Positions 6,906 to 13,957 of a DNA stretch of 43,572 nucleotides are shown piece after piece (positions within the stretch are counted from its first letter, which is position 1; each line of letters opens with the position of its first letter). The DNA comes from Candidatus Gastranaerophilales bacterium (lineage in GTDB: Bacteria; Cyanobacteriota; Vampirovibrionia; Gastranaerophilales; Gastranaerophilaceae). Under the pieces are notes generated by a model, which saw nothing but the letters and a program-made list of their open reading frames with translations, ran no database searches and had not been told where the DNA came from. Made by a program: the position numbers and the translations under genes. Location: NCBI GenBank assembly GCA_944324365.1, contig CALUWA010000017.1:1-43572 (forward strand), read 5' to 3'.

Positions 6906-7813
6906 TTCTTTAACCCGTTATACCAATCTCTTGCATTCATTTCACTTTTGCCTTCCGGTTTTACACGTTCGAGAAGAAGGCAGTTCTCGCCGCAAGCAAC
7001 TTTTATTCCGTCTTTGCATACCTGAACAAATTCACCTGCTTTGCCTGAGCCCTCACAGACTTTTGTTTTTAGGACTTTTATAATTTTATCATTATGTTTA
7101 AAAGAAGCCGACGGAAATTTATAGATGCCTCTTACAAGGTTATGAATTTCTCTTGCAGGTTTTGTCCAGTCTATAATTGTTTCTTCCTTTGTCAGCTTGT
7201 TTGCCATACAAACCCCTTCTTCGCACTGCGGAGATGGTGTGATTGTGTGGTTAACAAGTCCCAAAAGAGTTTCTTCAATAAGTTTTGGCGAAAGGTCGCT
7301 GATTTCATTGAAGAGTTCTTCACAATTCATATCATCAGAAATCGGAATTATAATCTTTTTGCATACAGCTCCGCAATCAAGCCCAAGCTCCGTAATCATT
7401 GTACAGATTCCGGTTTCTTTTTCCCCGTTTATAATTGCGCGCTGAATTGGGTTTGCCCCCCTGTATTTTGGCAAAAGCGAAGCATGGAGATTAATTGTTT
7501 CATATTTTGGAATATCCAAAACTTCCTGCGACAATATTTGCCCGAAAGCAAAGGTTACAAAAAAATCCGGAGCCAATTTTTTTAGTTCTTCCTGAATGTC
7601 CGGTTCTTTTCTTATGGATTTTGGCTGAAAAACCGGCAGGTTATGCGCAAGCGCAAACTCTTTTATCGGGGACATTGTAAGCTTGTGTCCTCTTCCGGCC
7701 GGCTTGTCCGGCTGTGTTACTACTGCTGCAACGTCAATGGTATCCGAATTATACAGATATTCAAGGGATTTCAGCGCTATCTTAGGTGTTCCGAAGAATA
7801 CAATTTTAATCAT
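6902..7813 (-). CDS. fmt: Methionyl-tRNA formyltransferase
   Basis: Formylates initiator Met-tRNA using 10-formyl-tetrahydrofolate. The 303-residue protein begins MIKIVFFGTP and carries the family signatures VVTQPDKPAGRGHKLTMSPI and the catalytic loop INLHASLLPKYRGANPIQ with Asn-His...; the C-terminal OB-like domain includes LVRGIYKFPSASFK. The start is placed at 7813, ten residues inside the longest frame, because the family starts there and GGAGG lies 12 bases upstream inside def. It overlaps def by eight bases, the usual def-fmt pairing. Confidence 0.96.
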   Translation of the reverse strand: MIKIVFFGTPKIALKSLEYLYNSDTIDVAAVVTQPDKPAGRGHKLTMSPIKEFALAHNLPVFQPKSIRKEPDIQEELKKLAPDFFVTFAFGQILSQEVLDIPKYETINLHASLLPKYRGANPIQRAIINGEKETGICTMITELGLDCGAVCKKIIIPISDDMNCEELFNEISDLSPKLIEETLLGLVNHTITPSPQCEEGVCMANKLTKEETIIDWTKPAREIHNLVRGIYKFPSASFKHNDKIIKVLKTKVCEGSGKAGEFVQVCKDGIKVACGENCLLLERVKPEGKSEMNARDWYNGLKK

Positions 7814-8369
7814 TCCCGAGTTCAGCCTCCAGTTCAGGTTCATCTATTAGTCTGTCAACCTCGACCGGAGGAAGATTAAATTTGCTTAAAACATTATCTG
7901 CTTCAAATCTGTTTACGCAGTGATCTATAAACAAAATGCCGTTCAAATGATCAAATTCATGTTGAATTGCGCGAGCAAGAAGGCTTCCGTCTTTTCCTTC
8001 AATTACAAACGGACGACCGTGGGCATCTAATGCTTTAACCGTTACATTTTTATATCTTTTTACATCAGTATAAGCTTCCGGAAAACTTAAACATCCTTCA
8101 TTGCTTATAACAGCGCCTGATTTTTTTATGATTTTAGGGTTAATAAATACCATAGGATTCAGCGGCTCGTCATTTGAAGAAACATCAATTACAAAGACCC
8201 TGTAGTTAACACCTATCTGCGGAGCGGCTAAGCCAACCCCGTTTTTTGCATACATTGTTTCTAAAAGATCGTTAACGAGTTCCGTAATTTTTTTAGAAAC
8301 TTTGTGGACTTCCTTTGAAGGTTCTCTTAATGATTTTGTCCCATATGTTAATATATTTCTTACAGCCAT
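7806..8369 (-). CDS. def: Peptide deformylase
   Basis: Removes the N-formyl group from nascent proteins. All three metal/catalytic motifs are present: GVGLAAPQIG, EGCLSFPEAY (metal cysteine) and QHEFDHLNGILF (HExxH, here HEFDH). At 187 residues it is of normal size, with an acidic C-terminal tail. ATG 8369 is used because GTGAGG stands five bases upstream; an in-frame ATG five codons earlier lacks a Shine-Dalgarno. It is followed by fmt with an eight-base overlap. Confidence 0.96.
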   Translation of the reverse strand: MAVRNILTYGTKSLREPSKEVHKVSKKITELVNDLLETMYAKNGVGLAAPQIGVNYRVFVIDVSSNDEPLNPMVFINPKIIKKSGAVISNEGCLSFPEAYTDVKRYKNVTVKALDAHGRPFVIEGKDGSLLARAIQHEFDHLNGILFIDHCVNRFEADNVLSKFNLPPVEVDRLIDEPELEAELGND

Positions 8370-8435
8370 AAAAACCTCACACAATAATATATATAATATA
8401 TTATAAATTTTATTGTTTGTAAATGACTGTTACAT

Positions 8436-9110
8436 TTATCTTACGTTTAGAAATTTGTGCATTTGTGGAATGAGCCTGGTTTGCGGGTATAGTGTAATAA
8501 ATTTTTTGAATATTTCTTCAATTTGCGCGGTTGTTAAGGTGAAGTTATTCCCGCTCATTTCGGGCTGCAGGATGAGTTCAAAATTATATTTCTTTGCAAG
8601 TGCTATTGAAGATTGGATTTCTTCATCTGTTATATTTTTATTGAATACCACTTTTGCAAACAGTTCTTTTGAAGATGCTATTTCAAAAAAATTGTCAAAA
8701 ACATCAGATGATATTTCTTCCCCGGTTGCACTTTTTAGCTTTATATCAGCGGATATTATATCAACAAATTGGATAACTTCTTCTAATTTTTCAGTCAAAG
8801 TTGCATTTGTTTCAAGATAAATTTTATGTCCGTATTGCTTTGCCTGCGGTAAAAATTCTTTTAAAAATTCTGCTGATAATAAAGGTTCCCCGCCAGTAAG
8901 CGAGAGTGTTAACGGCCTGTCATATTTGTTGATTTCAGTTAAAAGTTCCTGCACGGTGTACTCTTTTGATTTCGAGAGTTCAAAATCGGTGTCGCAATAT
9001 GCACAATGCAAGTTGCACTTGCAAAATCTTATAAACAGCTGTTCTTCTCCGATATAGGGGCCTTCGCCCTGTATTGATAAAAATATTTCTCTTATATGGG
9101 TTTTAGTCAT
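8436..9110 (-). CDS. queE: 7-carboxy-7-deazaguanine synthase QueE (radical SAM)
   Basis: Makes 7-carboxy-7-deazaguanine from carboxytetrahydropterin in the preQ0/queuosine pathway. The 224-residue protein shows EIFLSIQGEGPYIGEEQLFI, the cluster-binding CNLHCAYCDTDF (C-x3-C-x2-C), LSLTGGEPLL, and the C-terminal LILQPEMSGN. QueC, QueD and QueF are not in the window. The start overlaps the dnaJ stop by eight bases. The phenylalanine-glutamate strand order is that of bacterial QueE and differs from activases, which are larger. Confidence 0.93.
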   Translation of the reverse strand: MTKTHIREIFLSIQGEGPYIGEEQLFIRFCKCNLHCAYCDTDFELSKSKEYTVQELLTEINKYDRPLTLSLTGGEPLLSAEFLKEFLPQAKQYGHKIYLETNATLTEKLEEVIQFVDIISADIKLKSATGEEISSDVFDNFFEIASSKELFAKVVFNKNITDEEIQSSIALAKKYNFELILQPEMSGNNFTLTTAQIEEIFKKFITLYPQTRLIPQMHKFLNVR

Positions 9111-10164
9111 TTGTGATATTTCCCCGGATATTTGTCTGTGACATTTTTTTCAGCTTTTCGTACATTTTAATTTCTTCGTTTGATAATTTGTTTGGAAGCT
9201 GAATTTCTACCGTAACTATCATATCACCAAATTTTCCGTTTGTCTTTAAACCCTGGTTAGAAAGTCTGAATTTTTGTCCGGAATGAGTCATTGCGGGCAG
9301 TATAAGATTTATTTTGCCGCTCAGTGCAGGGATTTCTATTTTTCCGCCAAGTACTGCTTCAAACGGAGTAATAGGAATTTTATATAGAATATTTGCGCCG
9401 TCGATTTCAAAATTGGAATGTTTTTCAATTTTTACGGTTATGTAAAGAGTTCCGCTTTTGCCGCCATTGAAGCCCGGGTTTCCTTCGTTGAGAATACGCA
9501 ATTTTGCATTGTTTTTTATGCCTTTGGGGATTTTTACGGTAATTTTTTTATGTGAGGTGAACTCTCCGCTTCCTTCACATACTGAACATTTAGAGCCGTT
9601 TATGAATTTTCTGCCCCTGCAGTTTGGACAGAGTTCTTTGTGCATAATGTTAAGTATGCGTTCTGTTCCGTTGATGGCTTCTTCCAGCGAAATTGAAATA
9701 TCCGTATTGATGTCGTCCCCGTTTTTTATGTTTTTTTGTTGTTTTTGTGAGTAATGACTGCGGGTAATTTCATCAAGTATTGAATTTATGGAATCTTTAA
9801 AAAATTTTTTGCGGTATATTTCGTTATCAGAAGTTGGAGCTTCCTGTTCTTCGGCAGATGGTTCTTTGGTAAAGCTCTCGTTTGTTTTGTGCTGCGGATT
9901 TGTTTTATATTCTGTTTTATAAGATGATTTCGAGGTCTTATAAAATCCGTTCACCATATTATATTGCTTGCGCTTAATTTCGTCAGCCAGAACTTCGTAA
10001 GCCTCCAGGATATCTTTAAATTTCCGGACGCTGTCGGGAGCCTTGTTGATATCAGGGTGAAATTTCCGCGCGAGTCTTCGGTAAGCGGATTTTATCTCTC
10101 CGGCCTCACTGTCCGGAGTGACCCCGAGAATTTCATAATAGTTTTTACGACTTTTTATCACCAT
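9103..10164 (-). CDS. dnaJ: DnaJ-type co-chaperone with half a zinc finger
   Basis: The 353-residue protein has an N-terminal J domain (about 9-70) with the Hsp70-contacting HPD in LARKFHPDINK, a long linker rich in K, E, S and T (70-150), then a cysteine-rich region with only two CxxCxGxG-like repeats (CPNCRGRKF and CSVCEGSG) instead of four, so one zinc site rather than two, and two C-terminal beta-barrel domains. It is therefore intermediate between DnaJ and CbpA types, and a second full-length DnaJ may exist elsewhere. No Shine-Dalgarno precedes the ATG; the promoter at 10172-10199 predicts a leaderless start. First gene of the queE-def-fmt-aroH transcript. Confidence 0.9.
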   Translation of the reverse strand: MVIKSRKNYYEILGVTPDSEAGEIKSAYRRLARKFHPDINKAPDSVRKFKDILEAYEVLADEIKRKQYNMVNGFYKTSKSSYKTEYKTNPQHKTNESFTKEPSAEEQEAPTSDNEIYRKKFFKDSINSILDEITRSHYSQKQQKNIKNGDDINTDISISLEEAINGTERILNIMHKELCPNCRGRKFINGSKCSVCEGSGEFTSHKKITVKIPKGIKNNAKLRILNEGNPGFNGGKSGTLYITVKIEKHSNFEIDGANILYKIPITPFEAVLGGKIEIPALSGKINLILPAMTHSGQKFRLSNQGLKTNGKFGDMIVTVEIQLPNKLSNEEIKMYEKLKKMSQTNIRGNITND

Positions 10165-10171
10165 ACAAGTA

Positions 10172-10199
10172 TTTATAATGATGATAAAAAATTTTTCAA
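10172..10199 (-). promoter_or_regulatory. Promoter of dnaJ, leaderless arrangement
   Basis: On the minus strand: -35 TTGAAA (10194-10199), 16-base spacer, -10 TATAAA (10172-10177). Seven bases separate the -10 box from the ATG at 10164, so transcription should start at or next to the ATG. No heat-shock CIRCE palindrome is visible. Confidence 0.65.
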
Positions 10200-10220
10200 C
10201 CTATATTTGGGGAAATTTGT

Positions 10221-11630
10221 TTATTTGTTGAAACCGACTGTCGGACGGGTTTGTCTTGCCATATATTCCCGTTCTTTAACTTTCATGTTCTGATTTTCAT
10301 TTACGGGTTGAATAAAATCAGAAGCCATAATATCACGTCTGTTATCTTTTCTGGCAATAAGAGAAGCTTTGTCGGTTAGTATCGTCAAATCTCTGTTTGA
10401 AAAGCCGTTTGTAAGTTTTACAACTTTTGCAAGTTCTTCGTCATTATCAGCAAGTGCAACCCCTTTGGTTCTTCTCTTTAAAAGAACTTTAAGTACGGCT
10501 TTTCTGGTTTCATCATCAGGAAGCCCGATGTAAATTTTATCTTCAAAACGGCTTTTTATTGCATCATCAAGCTGGTCAAAACAGTTTGTTGCCCCTAAGA
10601 TGATAACATTTCTGCCTCTTGCTTCTTCGATTATCTGCAAAAGCGTGCTGACCATTTTGTCATCTTCAGAACCTGTTTCTCCGCCTTTTCTTTTAGAAGT
10701 CAGGGATTCCATTTCATCCATTGCAAGAAATACAGGCTTGCCGCTTTCTTCCGCAATTTTTACAGCCTGTTCGTAGGCCTGCTGAACATTATTTGCACTT
10801 TCATTTACATATTTTGAGCCGGCTTTGGAAATTTTTAAATTGTATAAAGGAATACCGCTTTCCATTGCTAAAGCCTGCATTATTGCGGTTTTTCCGCATC
10901 CCGGAGGCCCGTAGAATAATTCACCGCGCGGAGTCTTTTTGCCGTATTCTATTTCATCAAGTTTTGCGTTTTCCGGATAGTAAAGAGGGTATATTACTTT
11001 ATCAAAAAGAGCTTCTTTTACATCATCCATACCGCCAAGACTTGAAAATCCGGTCGGCGAATACTCTGTCGGTGTAAATTTTTCTAAAAGTTCCGCTTGT
11101 TTCTTTACTTGTTTATTGTTTTTGTTTTTCTGTACCTGCGGGGATTGATTTGAAGTTTTTTTGCTTTCAGGGGTTATTTTTGAGTTAGTGTCTATATTGT
11201 CAATATTATGCATACGCATTTCTTCCTGCATTACAGCTTTAAATTCTTCTTCATCCATGAGCTCGTCAATTATTTCATCTTTCCAGGTGTATTCTTCGCT
11301 TTTTGGATTCTTTGGGCTTAACTCTTTTCTGTATGTCGAAAGTTCTGTTTCCCTGTATTTTAATTGAGGAAATCTTTTATCAAGAACTTCAGTTATAGTA
11401 GGTTTAATATTTATAAATATATTAGAATATATATCTACAAGCTGTTGATTTTTGTTCTTTTCGGCCTGGCGTAATTTATCTTCTGTTGCGTTCGCAAACC
11501 TGTTCATCTCAAGCAATGTTTTTGCAAGTTCTTTATTCCCTTTTGCTTTTTCTAGTTTCTTGTTAACCGTATCGTTTAATTGCTTATTATACCCAAAATT
11601 AACTGTGTTATTGATGCTTTGTATTCTCAT
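10221..11630 (-). CDS. AAA+ ATPase, Cdc48/FtsH-like single ring, with N-terminal FG tag
   Basis: The 469-residue protein has a helical, low-complexity N-terminal half (to about 205) and one classical AAA module: Walker A GPPGCGKTA, Walker B FLAMDEMESL, sensor 1 LGATNCFDQLDD, and the arginine finger in AIKSRFEDKIY. No protease or transmembrane part is seen, so it is not FtsH; substrate and role are unknown. The start at 11630 (MRIQSINNTVNFGYNK) follows GGAGG by nine bases. This N-terminal tag resembles that of two unrelated proteins in the window, and a similar TVGFNK ends the protein. TATAAT at 11655-11660 is a likely -10 box. Confidence 0.85.
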   Translation of the reverse strand: MRIQSINNTVNFGYNKQLNDTVNKKLEKAKGNKELAKTLLEMNRFANATEDKLRQAEKNKNQQLVDIYSNIFINIKPTITEVLDKRFPQLKYRETELSTYRKELSPKNPKSEEYTWKDEIIDELMDEEEFKAVMQEEMRMHNIDNIDTNSKITPESKKTSNQSPQVQKNKNNKQVKKQAELLEKFTPTEYSPTGFSSLGGMDDVKEALFDKVIYPLYYPENAKLDEIEYGKKTPRGELFYGPPGCGKTAIMQALAMESGIPLYNLKISKAGSKYVNESANNVQQAYEQAVKIAEESGKPVFLAMDEMESLTSKRKGGETGSEDDKMVSTLLQIIEEARGRNVIILGATNCFDQLDDAIKSRFEDKIYIGLPDDETRKAVLKVLLKRRTKGVALADNDEELAKVVKLTNGFSNRDLTILTDKASLIARKDNRRDIMASDFIQPVNENQNMKVKEREYMARQTRPTVGFNK

Positions 11631-11682
11631 TAAGGGGTTCCTCCATTTGAGGCTATTATATGTCAAAGAGAATTTATGTACT

Positions 11683-11699
11683 ACTTTTGTAACAAAAGT
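11683..11699. promoter_or_regulatory. Perfect palindrome upstream of the AAA ATPase gene
   Basis: ACTTTTGT-A-ACAAAAGT, eight-base arms around one base, lies just upstream of the presumed -35 region of the ATPase gene. The core TGTAACAAAA also occurs at 6339-6348 and 32900-32909, each about 70 bases before a candidate sRNA. It could be an operator; no regulator is known. Confidence 0.35.
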
Positions 11700-11704
11700 T
11701 TTAC

Positions 11705-11738
11705 AAAAAAGCCTCCAATTTATTTTGGAGGCTTTTTT
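11705..11738 (-). terminator. Terminator after nifS
   Basis: On the minus strand GCCTCCAA and TTGGAGGC form the stem with a short T/A loop, followed by six T. It starts directly after the nifS stop and separates the nif pair from the ATPase gene. Confidence 0.88.
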
Positions 11739-11739
11739 A

Positions 11740-12942
11740 TTATAAAGATTTTCTGCGTTTAAGTTCTGCGAGCTCTTCCTGATAAGGCGACAGGTTCCTT
11801 ATTTTTTCTATAACTCCCGGCAGAACAGAGTTTACGTAATCAATATCAGCATCTGTAGTATATTTACTTAGTGAAAAACGAATGCTTCCATGGATTGCGG
11901 TAAACGGAACATTCATTGCTCTTAATACATGGCTTGGTTCAAGCGAGCCTGATGTGCAGGCAGACCCGGAACTTGCGCAAATTCCTAAATCACTCAGGTG
12001 AAGAAGAATTAATTCACCTTCAATATATTCAAAACCTATGTTTGTAGTGTTTGGAACACGGTTTGCAAGGCCTGTATTCAATCTTGCATTGTAAATATTT
12101 TTCAGAATACCGTTTTCGAGCTTGTCGCGTAATCTTTTAACTTCCGTTGCCTCATATTTCAGGAAATCCTGAGCAATATCACAGGCTTTTCCGAGGCCCA
12201 CAATGTAAGGTACGTTTTCAGTGCCTGCGCGTTTGCCTCTTTCCTGGTGTCCGCCTATGATTAACGGAGTAATGATTGTTTTTGAATTTACATATAAAGC
12301 TCCGACGCCTTTCGGTGCGTGAAACTTATGACCTGAAATTCCGAGTAAATCAACTCCGAGAGCCTGAACATCAATCGGAATTTTGCCCGCAACCTGAACC
12401 GCGTCTACAAAGAATTTCGTATTCGGGTTTTTGGTTTTAATTATTTCGGAAATTTTTTGAATTGGATTTATTACACCCGTTTCATTATTTGCATACATTA
12501 TTGAAACCAGTGCGGTATCATCGTTTATAGCTTCCTGTAATTGTTCAAGGTCAAGTTCCCCGACTGAATTTACACCTATATAATCAACTTTATAGCCTTG
12601 TTTTTCAAGAGTTTGGTATAAGTTTAAAACGCAAGGATGTTCAACCTTTGATGTAATAATGTGCTTTTTATTAAGGTTCATATTCAAAACTCCGCGGATA
12701 GCGGTATTCGCACTTTCAGAACCGCAGGAGGTAAATATGATTTCTTTTTCGCTTTTTGCGTTAAAAAATTCTCTTACCTGTTCCCTTGCATCTTTCAAGG
12801 CATTAGATGCCTTTGTTGCAAATGCATACATACTTGAAGGGTTTGCATATTCTTCTTTAAAGTATGGAAGCATCGCTTCATACACATTATCATCAACGCG
12901 TGTGGTTGCGTTGTTATCCAAATATATTAACTTATCTGCCAT
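11740..12942 (-). CDS. nifS: Cysteine desulfurase NifS
   Basis: A PLP enzyme that takes sulfur from cysteine to build Fe-S clusters. The 400-residue protein begins with YLDNNATTRVD, has the cofactor lysine in GISGHKFHAPKG (Lys206) and the persulfide-forming cysteine in the long loop SSGSACTSGSLEPSHVL (Cys329). The gene follows nifU with one base between them, so both come from the same mRNA. This is the NIF-type pair found in anaerobes and epsilonproteobacteria; no nitrogenase genes are present, so it is presumably the housekeeping Fe-S system and would supply QueE, MiaB and the DUF512 protein. Confidence 0.95.
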   Translation of the reverse strand: MADKLIYLDNNATTRVDDNVYEAMLPYFKEEYANPSSMYAFATKASNALKDAREQVREFFNAKSEKEIIFTSCGSESANTAIRGVLNMNLNKKHIITSKVEHPCVLNLYQTLEKQGYKVDYIGVNSVGELDLEQLQEAINDDTALVSIMYANNETGVINPIQKISEIIKTKNPNTKFFVDAVQVAGKIPIDVQALGVDLLGISGHKFHAPKGVGALYVNSKTIITPLIIGGHQERGKRAGTENVPYIVGLGKACDIAQDFLKYEATEVKRLRDKLENGILKNIYNARLNTGLANRVPNTTNIGFEYIEGELILLHLSDLGICASSGSACTSGSLEPSHVLRAMNVPFTAIHGSIRFSLSKYTTDADIDYVNSVLPGVIEKIRNLSPYQEELAELKRRKSL

Positions 12943-12943
12943 C

Positions 12944-13801
12944 TTAATTTACCTCTATAACCTCAATATTCTTATCAATTGCTTCCCTGAGTGTCATTTC
13001 AACAAATGATTTGATTGTTAAATTTGAATTTTTACATCCGGAGCATCTGCCTCTGAGTTTTACATATACTTTATCCCCGTCAATATCGGCTAACGTTATA
13101 TCTCCGCCGTCTTTTTGAAGTTCCGGAGAAATTTGTTTCTCAATTATGCTGTTTATTTTCAATATTTTTTGAGCCGGAGAAAGCGTAGATTTTTCTTCTT
13201 CCTCTTTCTTTTCTTTGTGGTAATAAGTATCAATAATATCCTGGATTAACCCTTTGCATTTTCCGCAGGCACCGCCGGCTTTGGTGTAATTTGTAACTTC
13301 TTCAACAGTTTTAAGTCCGTTAATTTTCAGTGCTTCCCAGATTTGATTTTCTGTTACTCCAAAGCATGTGCAAACGATTTTATCCTGTTGTTCCGGTTTG
13401 CCGTGAAGCTCATCCATAGCTTCATCAAGTTCATCTTTATTTACGTAACCTTTCAGTGCATCTTCCAAAGCTTCGTATCCCATAACGGAACAGTGCATTT
13501 TTTCAGGCGGAAGTCCGCCGAGCTGGTCTGCGATGTCTTTGTTTGTGATTTTCCTGACTTCATCTATAGATTTACCTATAATCATTTCAGTTAAAATGCT
13601 TGAACTTGCAACGGCAGAACCGCAGCCGAACGTTTGGAACTTCGCATCAGTAACGATTCCGTCTTTAATTTTTAAATATATTTTTAACTGGTCACCGCAG
13701 GTGAGCGAACCCGCAGTTCCTATAGCATCGGCATCATCAATTTTTCCGACATTGCGCGGATTCCTGTAGTGATCCATAACTTTTTCAGAATAATCCCACA
13801 T
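12944..13801 (-). CDS. nifU: Fe-S scaffold NifU, full three-domain form
   Basis: All three NifU modules are present in 285 residues. The IscU-like scaffold has its three cysteines (SLTCGD Cys35, FGCGSA Cys60, HCSVMG Cys104); the central BFD-like 2Fe-2S ferredoxin domain has CTCFGVTENQI (Cys144, Cys146) and ACGKCKGLI (Cys179, Cys182); the C-terminal Nfu domain has GRCSGCKNSN (Cys253, Cys256). A charged linker (KKEEEEK) separates the last two. AGAGGG precedes the ATG. First gene of nifU-nifS; no IscR-type regulator is nearby. Confidence 0.95.
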   Translation of the reverse strand: MWDYSEKVMDHYRNPRNVGKIDDADAIGTAGSLTCGDQLKIYLKIKDGIVTDAKFQTFGCGSAVASSSILTEMIIGKSIDEVRKITNKDIADQLGGLPPEKMHCSVMGYEALEDALKGYVNKDELDEAMDELHGKPEQQDKIVCTCFGVTENQIWEALKINGLKTVEEVTNYTKAGGACGKCKGLIQDIIDTYYHKEKKEEEEKSTLSPAQKILKINSIIEKQISPELQKDGGDITLADIDGDKVYVKLRGRCSGCKNSNLTIKSFVEMTLREAIDKNIEVIEVN

Positions 13802-13920
13802 ATTTTTCCCTCTTTGTTTTCTACTACAATAACTATATTCTAGCGCAAAAATACAAAATAACTTATTCTCTTAATTATTTCATAATGTTTGTGATGGCAC
13901 CTTTTAAAATTGCTGTTATC

Positions 13921-13950
13921 TTGTCAAGTAAATTTTTAGTGTAATAATAT
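13921..13950 (+). promoter_or_regulatory. Promoter of uvrA, leaderless arrangement
   Basis: -35 TTGTCA (13921-13926), 18-base spacer, -10 TAATAT (13945-13950). Seven bases then lead to the ATG at 13958, so the transcript should start at about the ATG. No Shine-Dalgarno is visible, and no LexA-like site was found. Confidence 0.6.
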
Positions 13951-13957
13951 TAATATC

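Noticed and set aside
7094-7585. 163-codon plus-strand frame opposite fmt
   Set aside because: It lies entirely inside the well-supported fmt gene on the other strand and has no recognisable domain or start signal.
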